From Streptomyces kurssanovii (GTDB lineage Bacteria > Actinomycetota > Actinomycetes > Streptomycetales > Streptomycetaceae): DNA of 64,000 bases. A program made the position numbers and the translations under genes. The notes below the pieces were generated by a model. The model did not search any database. It was not told the DNA's origin and saw only the letters and a program-made list of their open reading frames with translations. Location: the NCBI RefSeq assembly GCF_014649695.1, contig NZ_BMTN01000022.1:1-64000 (forward strand), in the 5' to 3' direction. Below, in pieces: positions 25,005-34,571 of this stretch. Each line of letters starts with the position of its first letter. The stretch's first letter is position 1.

Positions 25005-25964
25005 ATGGGTGTCGAGATCTGCGTGGAAGGGCTCACCAAGTCCTTCGGGCGCCAGGTCATCTGGCAGGACGTCTCCCTGACGCTGCCCGCCGGGGAGGTC
25101 TCCGTCATGCTGGGGCCCTCCGGGACCGGCAAGTCGGTGTTCCTGAAGACGCTCGTGGGGCTGCTGCGGCCCGAGCGCGGGTCGATCCGGATCGCCGGGC
25201 AGGACATCACGACGCTGCGGGAACACGAGCTCTACGAGGTCCGGAAGCTGTTCGGCGTGCTGTTCCAGGACGGCGCGCTGTTCGGTTCGATGAACCTCTA
25301 CGACAACATCGCCTTCCCGCTGCGCGAGCACACCCGCAAGCCGGAGGGCGAGATCCGCCGGATCGTGCTCGAGAAGATGGACATGGTCGGCCTGATCGGC
25401 GCCGAGGACAAGCTGCCCGGCGAGATCTCCGGCGGTATGCGCAAGCGGGCCGGTCTGGCGCGGGCCCTGGTGCTCGACCCGGAGATCATCCTGTTCGACG
25501 AGCCGGACTCGGGTCTCGATCCGGTGCGTGTGGCGTATCTCAACCAGCTGATCGTCGATCTCAACGCGCAGATCGACGCCACGTTCCTCATCGTCACCCA
25601 CGACATCGCCTCCGCCCGCCAGGTCCCGGACAACATCGGGTTGCTGTTCCGCCGCGAGCTGGTGATGTTCGGACCGCGGGAGCAGCTGCTGACCAGCGAG
25701 GAGCCCGTGGTGCGGCAGTTCCTGGGCGGGCGGATGCAGGGGCCGATCGGCATGGCGGAGGAGAAGGACGCCGCCCAGGTCGAGCAGGAGCTCGCGCAGC
25801 TCGGTGAGGCGGCGGACGCCGCCGTGCCGGACGTCCTCGAGCTGACGCCGCGGCTGCTGCCGACCGAGGGCATCGAACGGCCGCCCCGCTGGGTGGAGAT
25901 CGCGGACCGCGAGGCGCTGCGGCGGCTGCGGGCGTCGGTGCGCGGAAGGGCGGGCGACGCATGA
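25005..25964 (+). CDS. Mce-system ATPase (Mkl/MceG, MlaF-like)
   Basis: A 319-residue cytoplasmic ABC ATPase that powers the Mce lipid importer. Walker A is GPSGTGKS (residues ~38-45). The Q-loop is in VLFQDGALFGSMNLYDN, typical of MlaF/Mkl. The signature appears as ISGGMRKRAGLARAL. Walker B and D-loop are ILFDEPDSGLDPVRV, and the switch His is in IVTHDIASARQ. The C-terminal ~70 residues after FLGGRMQGPIGMAEE carry the extension found in actinobacterial MceG. Start ATG 25005 after GAAGGG; the ATG at 24996 is in frame but too close to that site. The stop overlaps the next gene by 4 bases, opening an eleven-gene coupled operon. Confidence 0.93.
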   Translation: MGVEICVEGLTKSFGRQVIWQDVSLTLPAGEVSVMLGPSGTGKSVFLKTLVGLLRPERGSIRIAGQDITTLREHELYEVRKLFGVLFQDGALFGSMNLYDNIAFPLREHTRKPEGEIRRIVLEKMDMVGLIGAEDKLPGEISGGMRKRAGLARALVLDPEIILFDEPDSGLDPVRVAYLNQLIVDLNAQIDATFLIVTHDIASARQVPDNIGLLFRRELVMFGPREQLLTSEEPVVRQFLGGRMQGPIGMAEEKDAAQVEQELAQLGEAADAAVPDVLELTPRLLPTEGIERPPRWVEIADREALRRLRASVRGRAGDA

Positions 25965-26731
25965 GCCTGTCACCCACCGGGGCGCTGCGGCAGTCGGGCA
26001 GCCTGTTCGCCATGGGGCTGGACGTGCTGCGCACGGTCCCCAAGCGGCCTTTCCAGGTCAGGGAGTTCATCCAGCAGGCGTGGTTCGTCGCGAGTGTGAC
26101 GATCCTGCCGACGGCGCTGGTGTCGATCCCGTTCGGAGCGGTGATCGCGTTGCAGATCGGCTCTTTGACGAGGCAGCTGGGCGCGCAGTCGTTCTCGGGC
26201 GCGGCGTCGGTCCTCGCGGTGCTGCGGGAGGCGTCACCGATCGTGACCGCGCTGCTGATCGCGGGCGCGGGCGGCACGGCGATCTGCGCGGATCTTGGAG
26301 CGCGGAAGATCCGCGAGGAGATCGACGCGATGCAGGTGCTGGGCATCGACCCGATCCACCGGCTGGTGGTGCCGCGGGTGCTGGCCACGATGCTGGTGGC
26401 GGTGCTGCTCAACGGCCTCGTCTCGGTGGTCGGGGTGGCCGGCGGCTACTTCTTCAACGTGGTGCTGCAGAACGGCACCCCGGGCGCCTATCTGGCCTCG
26501 TTCACCACGCTCGCGCAGCTCTCCGACCTGTGGGCGGCGGAGCTCAAGGCCCTGGTGTTCGGGGCGATCGCGGCGATCGTCGCCTCGTACAAGGGGCTGA
26601 CCGCGAAGGGCGGCCCGAAGGGGGTCGGCGACGCGGTGAACCAGTCGGTGGTCATCACCTTCATGTTGCTGTTCGTGACGAACTTCGTGATGACCGCCGT
26701 GTACTTCCAGATCGTTCCGCAGAGGGGCTGA
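25961..26731 (+). CDS. yrbEA: Mce permease YrbEA (MlaE family)
   Basis: A 256-residue inner-membrane permease of the MlaE/YrbE family, one of two paired subunits of the Mce transporter. About five hydrophobic segments are visible. FIQQAWFVASVTILPTALVS (residues ~32-51) opens the domain. VLREASPIVTALLIAGAGGTAICADLGARKIREEIDAMQVLGIDP (~86-130) is the conserved MlaE cytoplasmic loop contacting the ATPase, with the EExDA motif. The end is FVTNFVMTAVYFQIVPQRG. Overlaps its ATPase gene by 4 bases and is followed after 3 bases by the second permease. Confidence 0.93.
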   Translation: MSLSPTGALRQSGSLFAMGLDVLRTVPKRPFQVREFIQQAWFVASVTILPTALVSIPFGAVIALQIGSLTRQLGAQSFSGAASVLAVLREASPIVTALLIAGAGGTAICADLGARKIREEIDAMQVLGIDPIHRLVVPRVLATMLVAVLLNGLVSVVGVAGGYFFNVVLQNGTPGAYLASFTTLAQLSDLWAAELKALVFGAIAAIVASYKGLTAKGGPKGVGDAVNQSVVITFMLLFVTNFVMTAVYFQIVPQRG

Positions 26732-26734
26732 GCG

Positions 26735-27553
26735 ATGCCGCTGATGAATCGTCTGCTGCCGCCGCAGCTCGAGGAGCTGGGCAGGCAACTGGTCTTCTAC
26801 GGCCGTTCCCTGGCCTGGACCGGCCGGACGCTGCGCCGCTACAAGAAGGAGGTCCTGCGGCTGCTCGCGGAGGTGAGCTTCGGGCGCGGCGCGCTCGCCG
26901 TCGTCGGCGGGACCGTCGGGGTGATCGCGTTCCTGTCGTTCTTCACCGGCACCGAGGTCGGCCTCCAGGGCTACGCGGCACTCAACCAGCTCGGCACGTC
27001 GAACTTCGTGGCGTTCCTCTCCGCGTACTTCAACACCCGGGAGATCGCGCCGCTGGTGGCGGGACTGGCGCTGTCCGCGACGGTCGGCGCCGGGTTCACC
27101 GCGCAACTGGGCGCGATGCGGATCAGCGAGGAAACCGACGCGCTGGAGGTGATGGGCGTCCCGTCGCTGCCGTTCCTGGTGACGACGCGGATGATCGCCG
27201 GGTTCGTCGCGGTGATCCCGCTGTACGTGGTGGGGCTGCTGTCCTCGTACTTCGCCGCCCGCACGATCACCACCGGCTACTACGGGCAGTCGGCCGGCAC
27301 CTACGACCACTACTTCGAGCAGTACCTGCCGCCGGTCGACGTCCTGTGGTCCTTCGGCAAGGTGATCGTCTTCGCCGTCGTGATCATCCTGGTGCACTGC
27401 TACTACGGCTACTACGCGAGCGGCGGCCCGGCCGGTGTGGGAGTTGCCGTGGGCCGCGCCGTGCGCACCTCGATCGTGGCGATCAACATTCTCGACTTCT
27501 TCCTCAGCCTGGCGATCTGGGGCGCCAACACGACCGTACGGATAGCGGGGTAG
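26735..27553 (+). CDS. yrbEB: Mce permease YrbEB (MlaE family)
   Basis: A 272-residue partner permease. Residues ~45-65 form the first helix (ALAVVGGTVGVIAFLSFFTG). FNTREIAPLVAGLALSATVGAGFTAQLGAMRISEETDALEVMGVP (~89-133) repeats the ATPase-contact loop with EETDA, aligning with the EEIDA of the previous gene. The long N-terminal amphipathic region (LEELGRQLVFYGRSLAWTGR) is typical of the B subunit. GYYGQSAGTYDHYFEQYLPP extends a periplasmic loop. It follows the first permease by 3 bases and precedes MceA by 6, in a tightly packed operon. Confidence 0.93.
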   Translation: MPLMNRLLPPQLEELGRQLVFYGRSLAWTGRTLRRYKKEVLRLLAEVSFGRGALAVVGGTVGVIAFLSFFTGTEVGLQGYAALNQLGTSNFVAFLSAYFNTREIAPLVAGLALSATVGAGFTAQLGAMRISEETDALEVMGVPSLPFLVTTRMIAGFVAVIPLYVVGLLSSYFAARTITTGYYGQSAGTYDHYFEQYLPPVDVLWSFGKVIVFAVVIILVHCYYGYYASGGPAGVGVAVGRAVRTSIVAINILDFFLSLAIWGANTTVRIAG

Positions 27554-27559
27554 GGGCCG

Positions 27560-28828
27560 ATGAGCATGAAGGGAAGCGCCGCGGCGCACGCCGGCCGGCT
27601 GCGGCTGTACGGGCTGGTGTTCCTCGCCGTCATCGCGCTGCTGCTGTCTCTGTCGGTGGCCACGTACCAGCAGGTGTTCACCTCGGTCGTGCGCATCACG
27701 CTGGAGGCGGACACGCTGGGCAACCAGCTCGACCCGCGGGCCGACGTCAAGCTGCGCGGACTGCTCGTCGGCGAGGTGCGCGGGGTGCGGGCCGACGGAC
27801 AGAAGGCGACGCTCGACATCGCGCTGAAGCCCGAGCACGTGTCGCGCATCCCGGCCGATGTGCACGCCAGGCTGCTGCCGAAGACGCTGTTCGGCGAGAA
27901 GTTCGTCGACCTGGTGGTGCCCGGCGGCTCCTCGGGACGGCACATCCGGGCCGGGGACGTCATCACCCAGGACCGCACCCGGGCCGGCATCGAGGTGCAG
28001 CATCTGATGAACGACCTGCTGCCGCTGCTGCGCACCGTGCGGCCCGCGGAGCTCAACGCCACGCTGCACGCGTTCGCCACCGCGCTGGAGGGGCGTGGCG
28101 ACCGCATCGGTGACAACCTCGTACGGCTGGAGCGCTATCTGCGTGAACTCAACCCCCATATGCCCTCCCTTCAGGAGGACATCTCCCGCTTCGCCGATGT
28201 CGCCGAGGTCTACGGGGACGCGGCACCGGACCTGATGAACATCTTGCGCAACTCCGTCACCACGAGCCGCACGATCGTGGAGAAGCGCGACCAGTTGGCC
28301 GCCGCCCTGACGGGAACGGCGAAGGTCGCCGGCACGGCGGAGAAGTTCTTCGACGACAACGGCGAGCGGCTGATCACCCTGGGCCGTGTCTCCCGCCCGA
28401 CCCTCGACCTCTTCGCCCGGTACTCGCCCGAGTACCCGTGTCTGCTGGACGGCCTCGAGCGCCAGAGCAGGGAGTCCGAGAAGGCGTTCGCGGGCGGCGA
28501 GATGCGCATCACCCTCGAATTCGTCCACCCGCGACCCGCGTACCGACCCGGTGAGGAACCGCGCTATGCCGAGCGCTCCGGCCCCGACTGCAGAGGCATC
28601 CCCGGCCCTTCCGTGCCGTCGGGACACACCAAGCTCGACGACGGGACGAAGGATGTCGCCGCCGGCGGCCCGCCCGGAGCCGGCCAGGTCTCCGGGACGG
28701 CGGCCGAACAGCGGGCCGTGGGCTCGCTGGTCGCACCGGTCCTCGGGGTGCCCGCCGACCGGGTTCCCGCCGTGGCGACGCTGCTGTTCGGACCCATGGC
28801 ACGCGGGACGGCGGTGAGTGTGGCATGA
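27560..28828 (+). CDS. mceA: Mce protein A (MlaD-domain substrate-binding subunit)
   Basis: A 422-residue membrane-anchored protein forming part of the extracytoplasmic lipid channel. One N-terminal helix (LRLYGLVFLAVIALLLSLSVAT) is followed by the MlaD domain (~residues 35-120). Its core is DPRADVKLRGLLVGEVRGVRAD, with the GxxVGxV motif, and LLPKTLFGEKFVDLVVPGG. A long helical region (HFATALEGRGDRIGDNLVRLERYLREL onward, ~160-290) forms the channel needle. The C-terminal ~100 residues are Pro-rich and contain YPCLLDGL with a Cys conserved in actinobacterial MceA. The stop overlaps mceB by 4 bases. Confidence 0.92.
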   Translation: MSMKGSAAAHAGRLRLYGLVFLAVIALLLSLSVATYQQVFTSVVRITLEADTLGNQLDPRADVKLRGLLVGEVRGVRADGQKATLDIALKPEHVSRIPADVHARLLPKTLFGEKFVDLVVPGGSSGRHIRAGDVITQDRTRAGIEVQHLMNDLLPLLRTVRPAELNATLHAFATALEGRGDRIGDNLVRLERYLRELNPHMPSLQEDISRFADVAEVYGDAAPDLMNILRNSVTTSRTIVEKRDQLAAALTGTAKVAGTAEKFFDDNGERLITLGRVSRPTLDLFARYSPEYPCLLDGLERQSRESEKAFAGGEMRITLEFVHPRPAYRPGEEPRYAERSGPDCRGIPGPSVPSGHTKLDDGTKDVAAGGPPGAGQVSGTAAEQRAVGSLVAPVLGVPADRVPAVATLLFGPMARGTAVSVA

Positions 28829-29862
28829 AGGCGTCACGAGCCACCGCGGCCGCGGCACCGCTGGTCAAGTTCCTTCTCTTCGCCGCGGTGACGATCCTGG
28901 CGACGACGCTGCTCGCGGCGACGATCGTCAACATCTCCTTCGCCCCGGAGCACACCTACCGTGCGGTGTTCAGCGATGTCACCAGCCTGGAGGAGGGCGA
29001 CGACATCCGCGTCGCGGGAGTGCGGGTCGGCGAGGTCGAGGCCATCCGGATCAAGGACCGCACGCTGGCCGAGGTGACGTTCACCGTCACCCGCGACCGG
29101 CCGCTGCTGACCAGCACGGGAGCGGTCATCCGCTACCGGAGCCTGGTCGGACAGCGTTACGTCGCCCTGACGGAGGGCGCGGGCGACGGCACCCGGCTGA
29201 AGCCCGGCGCCACGATCCCGCTGGCGCGGACCCAGCCGGCGCTCGACCTGAACGCGCTGCTCGGCGGCTTCAAGCCGCTGTTCGCCGCGCTCAGCCCGAA
29301 GGACGTCAACCAGCTCGCCACCGAGATCATCAAGACGCTGCAGGGCGAGGGCGGAACGGTCAACAGCCTGCTCGCGCACACCGCGTCCCTGACCACGACC
29401 CTCGCCGACCGGGACGAGCTGATCGGGTCGGTGATCGACAACCTCAACACCACGCTGCAGACCCTCGACAAGCGCGGCGCCCGGTTCTCCGGGCTGCTGA
29501 AACAACTTCAACGGCTGATCTCCGGCCTGTCCGCCGACCGCAAGCCGATCGGCGCCTCGCTGGAGAACATCGGCGCGCTGACCGAGGCGACCTCCGGACT
29601 GCTCGAGGACGCGCGGCCGCCGCTCAAGGACGACCTCGCGGGGCTGACCGACCTCACCAAGACGCTGAACGACAACGAGAAGACCGTGGAGGGCGTGCTG
29701 AAGCGGCTGCCGAACAAGCTCGACAAGCTGACGGGGACCGCCTCGTACGGTTCCTGGTTCAACTTCTACCTCTGTGACTTCGACGGCCGGATCGTGCTGC
29801 CGAAGACCCGAGAGGTGATCACTCCGGAGCTGCACGTGGCTCGGGCGAGGTGCGGCGGATGA
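28825..29862 (+). CDS. mceB: Mce protein B
   Basis: A 345-residue second Mce subunit with one N-terminal helix (LVKFLLFAAVTILATTLLAA). The MlaD domain spans ~40-120 (EGDDIRVAGVRVGEVEAIRI with GVxVGxV, then YRSLVGQRYVALTEG). A helical coil spans ~130-310 with LGGFKPLFAALSPKDVNQLATEIIKTLQGEG, a segment I associate with MceB proteins. The end SYGSWFNFYLCDFDGRIVLP, holding the conserved Cys, is the B-type terminus. It overlaps its neighbours by 4 bases on both sides. Confidence 0.92.
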   Translation: MKASRATAAAAPLVKFLLFAAVTILATTLLAATIVNISFAPEHTYRAVFSDVTSLEEGDDIRVAGVRVGEVEAIRIKDRTLAEVTFTVTRDRPLLTSTGAVIRYRSLVGQRYVALTEGAGDGTRLKPGATIPLARTQPALDLNALLGGFKPLFAALSPKDVNQLATEIIKTLQGEGGTVNSLLAHTASLTTTLADRDELIGSVIDNLNTTLQTLDKRGARFSGLLKQLQRLISGLSADRKPIGASLENIGALTEATSGLLEDARPPLKDDLAGLTDLTKTLNDNEKTVEGVLKRLPNKLDKLTGTASYGSWFNFYLCDFDGRIVLPKTREVITPELHVARARCGG

Positions 29863-30860
29863 AGATACGTCTCCTTCCCCGTACACCGTTCCGTGACCGC
29901 AACCCCGTGGTGATCGGCGCGGTCGGCATCACCACGCTCGCGCTGCTGATGACCGCCGCGTTCAACGCCGACAGCCTGCCGGTGATCGGCAACGGCGAGA
30001 CCTACAGCGCGGCCTTCTCGGAGGCCGGCGGGCTCAAGCCGGGCGACGAGGTGCGCATCGCGGGGGTCAAGGTCGGCAAGGTCGACGAGGTCGACCTCGA
30101 CGGCGACCATGTGAAGGTCACCTTCAAGATCAAGGGCGAGCCGGAGTTCGGCACGCGGACCGGCGCGGCCATCCGGATCAAGACGATCCTGGGCGCGAAG
30201 TACCTGGCCCTCCGGCCGAAGGGGTCCGGACAGCTGCCCCCCGGCAGCGAGATCCCGCTGGAGCGCACCACCCCGGCGTACGACGTCGTCCAGGCCTTCA
30301 GCGATCTGACGACCACGAGCGAAAAGGTCGACACCGAGCAACTGTCGAAGGCCCTGGACACCATCTCGACGACCTTCGAGGACTCACCGGAGGAGGTACG
30401 CGCCTCGATCAAGGGACTGTCGAAGATCTCGAAGACGGTGGCCTCGCGTGACGAGGACCTCCGCGAGCTGCTGAAGCACGCCAACTCGGTCACCAAGGTG
30501 CTCTCCGAGCGCTCCGGTGAGTTCACCACCCTGGTCAAGGACGGCGACGCGCTCTTCAAGGAGATCACGCGGCGCCGGGCGGCGATCCATGCGCTGCTCA
30601 AGAGTTCGGCGGCGCTCGGCATCCAGCTCTCCGGCCTGGTCGCGGACAACGAGAAGGAGATCGGCCCGGCACTGAGAGGGCTGAACCAGGTGGTGCGGAT
30701 GCTGGAACGCAACCAGGCGAGCCTCGACCGCAGCGTCGCGCTGCTCGCCCCCTATGTGCGGGTCTTCACCAACACCCTCGGCAACGGCCGCTGGTTCGAC
30801 AGTTACATCCAGAACATGGTCGCCGCACCGGTGGTCCCCCGGACAGGAGGCTCGCGATGA
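29859..30860 (+). CDS. mceC: Mce protein C
   Basis: A 333-residue third subunit. The start ATG at 29859 overlaps the mceB stop (ATGA), preferred to the ATG at 29850. A single N-terminal helix (PVVIGAVGITTLALLMTAAF) precedes the MlaD domain (GGLKPGDEVRIAGVKVGKVDEVDL, then IRIKTILGAKYLALRPKG). The helical coil runs from residue ~120 to the C-terminus, which ends NTLGNGRWFDSYIQNM as in MceC proteins. Without the long Pro-rich tail of MceA or MceE. Stop overlaps mceD by 4 bases. Confidence 0.92.
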   Translation: MKIRLLPRTPFRDRNPVVIGAVGITTLALLMTAAFNADSLPVIGNGETYSAAFSEAGGLKPGDEVRIAGVKVGKVDEVDLDGDHVKVTFKIKGEPEFGTRTGAAIRIKTILGAKYLALRPKGSGQLPPGSEIPLERTTPAYDVVQAFSDLTTTSEKVDTEQLSKALDTISTTFEDSPEEVRASIKGLSKISKTVASRDEDLRELLKHANSVTKVLSERSGEFTTLVKDGDALFKEITRRRAAIHALLKSSAALGIQLSGLVADNEKEIGPALRGLNQVVRMLERNQASLDRSVALLAPYVRVFTNTLGNGRWFDSYIQNMVAAPVVPRTGGSR

Positions 30861-32014
30861 AGGGCCGTATCCGCTTCGCTCCGAAGGGCCGTACGGCGCG
30901 GCTGACGGCCTTCGCCGCCGTCGCGGCGCTGCTGGTCTGCGCCGTGGTCGTGCTGTGGCCGCGAGAGGAACCGGTCCGCGTCACCGCGTACTTCCCGCGC
31001 ACCGTGGGCATCTACCCGGGCTCCGACGTGCGGGTGCTGGGCGTACGCGTCGGTGAGGTCACCGAGATCGTCCCCGAGGGCGGCCGGGTGCGCGTGGAGC
31101 TCGAGTACGAGCCGGGGCGCAAGATCCCCGCGGACGCCCAGGCCGCCATCATCAACTCCTCGGTCGTCAGCGACCGTTACGTACAGATGCTGCCGGTGTA
31201 CAAGGGCGGGCCCGTGATGCGCGACGGCGCGGTGATCCCCCAGAGCCGCACGGCGGTGCCGGTGGAGCTGGACCGGGTCTTCGACAGCCTGCACACGACG
31301 GCCGAGGCGCTCGGTCCGAAGGGTGCCAACAAGGACGGCTCGCTCTCACGGCTGCTGGGGGTGAGCGCCGACAATCTGGACGGCCAGGGCGAACAGATGC
31401 ACCGGACGGTGGAGGACCTGTCCCTCGCGGTCACCACGCTGTCCGACGGCCGGGACGACCTGTTCGGCACCGTACGCAATCTGCAGGTGTTCACCGCGGC
31501 GCTCGCCGCCGACGACAAGAGCGTGCGGTCGTTCAACGACAGTCTCGCCGCGGTCGCCGCCCAACTCGCCGGGGAGCGCAAGGACCTCGCGGCCGCTCTC
31601 AAGCATCTGGGAGTGGCGCTCGGGGACGTGTCGAGGTTCGTGAAGAACAACAAGAAGGCGTTGACCGAAGACGTGAAGGGACTCAGCAAGGTCACCAAGG
31701 TACTGGTCACCCAGCGGGCGGCGCTGGCGGAGCTGATGGAGGTCGCGCCCACCGGCCTGTCGAACCTCCAGAACGCGTACAACCCCTCGTCGGGCACCCT
31801 CGACACCCGCAACAACACCGACCACCCGCAGGACCCGGCGGCGCTGCTGTGCTCGCTGCTGAGGACCACCGGCGACGCCGGGGGCAAGAACCCCGACTGC
31901 GCGGAGCTGGACGAACTGTTCGACTCGCTGCCCAAGGTGCCGGCCTCCGGCCCCGTGCCGGGCACCGGCCAGGTCGACCGGACGCTCGGCGGAATCCTGG
32001 AGGCACGCGCATGA
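30857..32014 (+). CDS. mceD: Mce protein D
   Basis: A 385-residue fourth subunit. The helix LTAFAAVAALLVCAVVVLWP leads to an MlaD domain with GIYPGSDVRVLGVRVGEVTE and IINSSVVSDRYVQMLPVY, the D-type variant (S-V-V-S-D-R-Y-V). Coil region ~130-310, containing ADNLDGQGEQMHRTVEDLS and TLSDGRDDLFGTVRNLQVFT, both characteristic of MceD. The C-terminal CSLLRTTGDAGGKNPDC holds a Cys pair. Overlaps both neighbours by 4 bases. Confidence 0.92.
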   Translation: MKGRIRFAPKGRTARLTAFAAVAALLVCAVVVLWPREEPVRVTAYFPRTVGIYPGSDVRVLGVRVGEVTEIVPEGGRVRVELEYEPGRKIPADAQAAIINSSVVSDRYVQMLPVYKGGPVMRDGAVIPQSRTAVPVELDRVFDSLHTTAEALGPKGANKDGSLSRLLGVSADNLDGQGEQMHRTVEDLSLAVTTLSDGRDDLFGTVRNLQVFTAALAADDKSVRSFNDSLAAVAAQLAGERKDLAAALKHLGVALGDVSRFVKNNKKALTEDVKGLSKVTKVLVTQRAALAELMEVAPTGLSNLQNAYNPSSGTLDTRNNTDHPQDPAALLCSLLRTTGDAGGKNPDCAELDELFDSLPKVPASGPVPGTGQVDRTLGGILEARA

Positions 32015-33303
32015 GTGCACCCCGCAGGCGCAGGGCCGTGGCCCTGGTGACGGCCATGGGCTCCGTGCTGCTCACCGGCTGCGACTTCAACGGCCTGTAC
32101 GACGTGAACCTGCCCGGCGGCGCGGCCGCCGACGGCAACGCCTACCAGGTGACGGCCGACTTCAGGGATGTCCTCGACCTGGTCCCGCAGTCGGCGGTGA
32201 AGGTCAACAACGTCACCGTGGGCGCGGTCGAGAAGGTGGAACTGGTCGGCTGGCACGCCCGGGTGCGGCTGCGTATCGCCGACGACGTGAAGCTGCCCGG
32301 CAACGCGATCGCCGAACTGCGGCAGACCAGCATGCTCGGTGAGAAGTACGTGGCCCTGTCCCCGCCGGTGGGCATCGAACCCACTGGGCGGCTCACCGAC
32401 GGCGCGCGCATCCCGCTGTCGCGCACCGGACGCAACCCCGAGATCGAGGAGGTGCTCTCCGCCCTTTCCGCGCTGCTGAACGGCGGCGGTGTGGCGCAGC
32501 TCAAGACGATCACCGTGGAGCTGAACAAGGCGCTGGAGGGCCGGGAGAACCGGGTCAAGGACCTGCTCGGCGAGCTGGACACCTTCATCGGCGGGCTCGA
32601 CAAGCAGCGCAAGGAGATCGTCCGGGCGCTCAAGGGCATCGACCGGCTGGCGAAGCGGCTGGCCGCGGAGAAGACGACGATCGCGCAGGCCGTGGACACC
32701 GTGCCCGGGGCGCTGAAGGTCCTGGCCGACCAGCGCCGCGATCTGACGGCCATGCTGACCTCGCTCTCGGAGCTCGGAAAGACGGGCACCAAGGTGATCA
32801 ACACCTCCCGCGCGGACACGGTGGCCAACCTCAAGAGCCTGCAACCGATTCTGCAACAGCTGAACAAGGCCGGCAGCGATCTCCCCAACTCACTGGAGCT
32901 CCTGACGACCTATCCGTTCCCCAGGAACGTGACCGGCGCCATCAAGGGCGACTACGTCAACCTCAAGATCACCGCCGACCTGGACCTCGCGAGCGTCTAC
33001 GGCAACCTCGCGGAGGAACCGCCCGGGCCGGGCCCGGAGGAACCCGAGCTGCCGGAGGTTCCCGGCACGCCCGACCTACCCGAGGTGCCCGGCCTGCCGA
33101 AAGCGCCTCTGCCGACCGCGCCCCCGGAGGTTCCCGGCGCACCGACGCCGGGCGCTCCCCCGCCCCCCGGCAGCGACGGACCGCTGTGTCCGCCCGTGTG
33201 CACCGGCAGTCAGGTCGCCCACGGGGACGGCGACGAACGCCGGCTGCCCGCGGGGATCGACCTGGCACTGGCCGAACTGATGCTGAAGGGGATGCAGCCG
33301 TGA
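32011..33303 (+). CDS. mceE: Mce protein E lipoprotein
   Basis: A 430-residue subunit of the LprK type. The N-terminus is a lipoprotein signal with lipobox LLTGC (Cys ~24) in VALVTAMGSVLLTGCDF, so it is lipid-anchored where its five relatives use a helix. The MlaD domain holds VPQSAVKVNNVTVGAVEKVELV (V-N-x-V-x-V-G) and ELRQTSMLGEKYVALS. GLDKQRKEIVRALKGIDRLAKRL is the coil. The tail (PGPGPEEPELPEVPGTPDLP onward) is Pro/Glu-rich, ending in CPPVCTGS. It starts with an ATGA overlap at 32011 and overlaps mceF by 4 bases (GTGA). Confidence 0.92.
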   Translation: MSAPRRRRAVALVTAMGSVLLTGCDFNGLYDVNLPGGAAADGNAYQVTADFRDVLDLVPQSAVKVNNVTVGAVEKVELVGWHARVRLRIADDVKLPGNAIAELRQTSMLGEKYVALSPPVGIEPTGRLTDGARIPLSRTGRNPEIEEVLSALSALLNGGGVAQLKTITVELNKALEGRENRVKDLLGELDTFIGGLDKQRKEIVRALKGIDRLAKRLAAEKTTIAQAVDTVPGALKVLADQRRDLTAMLTSLSELGKTGTKVINTSRADTVANLKSLQPILQQLNKAGSDLPNSLELLTTYPFPRNVTGAIKGDYVNLKITADLDLASVYGNLAEEPPGPGPEEPELPEVPGTPDLPEVPGLPKAPLPTAPPEVPGAPTPGAPPPPGSDGPLCPPVCTGSQVAHGDGDERRLPAGIDLALAELMLKGMQP

Positions 33304-34571
33304 TCACACGTACGGTCAAGATCCAGTTGATCGCCTTCGCCGCGGTCACCGCGGTGGGGTGCTCGTACGTCGGCGCCCGCTACACCGGCCTGGTGGACAG
33401 CCTGCTGGACCGCGGATACACCGTGCGGGCCGACTTCGCCGACTCCGGCGGCATCTTCCAGGGCGCCGAGGTCACCTACCGTGGCGTGCCGGTGGGCCGG
33501 GTCGCGGAGCTGCGGCTCGCCGGCACGGACGGTGTCTCCGTGGCGCTGGACATCGAGGACGGGACCCGGATACCGGCGGACACGCTGGCCGTGGTGGCGA
33601 ACCGTTCCGCGGTCGGCGAGCAGTACGTCGACCTCCAGCCGCGCCGCTCCGGCGGCCCGTACCTGGACGAGGGCAGCGAGATCCCGCGCGCCGACACCAG
33701 GGTCCCGCTGCCCACGACGGCGCTCGTCCTCAGCCTGGACCGGCTGGTCAACTCGGTCGGCAAGGACGACCTGCGGGTCACGGTCGACGAACTGGGCAAG
33801 GCGTTCGCCGGCACCGGGCCGCATCTGAGCAGGCTGGTGGACTCCGGGAACCTGCTGGTCGAGTCGGCCTCGAAGAACCTTCCGGAGACGACCTCGCTCA
33901 TCGAGGACTCGCGGGTGGTGCTGAAGACCCAGAGCGACAAGGGGTCGGCGATCAGGTCCTTCTCCCGCGACCTGGCCGCGCTGACCGCGGAGCTGAAGGC
34001 ACGCGACGGCGACCTGAGGCGGCTGGTCGGCAACACCGCCCCGGCGGCGCAGGAGGTCGACTCGCTGCTGAAGTCCAACGAGACCCATCTGCCGGTGCTG
34101 CTCTCCAACCTGATCAGCGGCGGCCAGGTCACCGTGGCGCGCCTGCCCGGTGTGGAGCAGGCGCTGGTGACGTTCCCGGTGATCGTCGCCGGCAGCTACA
34201 CCGTGATCCCCGGCGACGGAACCACCCACTTCGGCATGGTCGTGAACGCCGACGACCCGCCGCCGTGCCGCCAGGGTTACGGCACCCAGCGGCGCGACCC
34301 GGCGGACACCTCGGAGAGGCCCGCCAACCACGAGGCGCGCTGCACCGAGCCCCGTGGCAGCGGTACCTCCGTGCGCGGCGCCCAGAACGCGCCGGGCCCA
34401 TCGGGGTCCGGCGGCGCACGGCACGCGGCACACGTCACCCCGTACGACCCGGAGACCGGCACCCTCGCCGGGCCGGGCGGCACGCTCCTCGAGATCGGCT
34501 CGACGGGCGGAGAACAGAGCACGTTCGGAAAGGACTCGTGGCAATGGCTGCTCGTGGGACCGATGGCATGA
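33300..34571 (+). CDS. mceF: Mce protein F
   Basis: A 423-residue last Mce subunit. GTG start overlapping the mceE stop by 4 bases. The N-terminal helix (KIQLIAFAAVTAVGCSYVGAR) precedes an MlaD domain with GGIFQGAEVTYRGVPVGRVAEL and VANRSAVGEQYVDLQPRR, the F-type signature. The coil region runs from ~130 to 280 (LVVNSVGKDDLRVTVDELGK-like). The C-terminal ~100 residues carry two Cys (PPCRQGYG and EARCTEP). The stop overlaps the accessory gene by 4 bases. Confidence 0.92.
   Translation: MITRTVKIQLIAFAAVTAVGCSYVGARYTGLVDSLLDRGYTVRADFADSGGIFQGAEVTYRGVPVGRVAELRLAGTDGVSVALDIEDGTRIPADTLAVVANRSAVGEQYVDLQPRRSGGPYLDEGSEIPRADTRVPLPTTALVLSLDRLVNSVGKDDLRVTVDELGKAFAGTGPHLSRLVDSGNLLVESASKNLPETTSLIEDSRVVLKTQSDKGSAIRSFSRDLAALTAELKARDGDLRRLVGNTAPAAQEVDSLLKSNETHLPVLLSNLISGGQVTVARLPGVEQALVTFPVIVAGSYTVIPGDGTTHFGMVVNADDPPPCRQGYGTQRRDPADTSERPANHEARCTEPRGSGTSVRGAQNAPGPSGSGGARHAAHVTPYDPETGTLAGPGGTLLEIGSTGGEQSTFGKDSWQWLLVGPMA

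Noticed and set aside
26234-28858. 874-codon minus-strand ORF opposite the Mce operon
   Set aside because: Highly repetitive His/Arg/Asp text with no domain, opposite well-supported genes.
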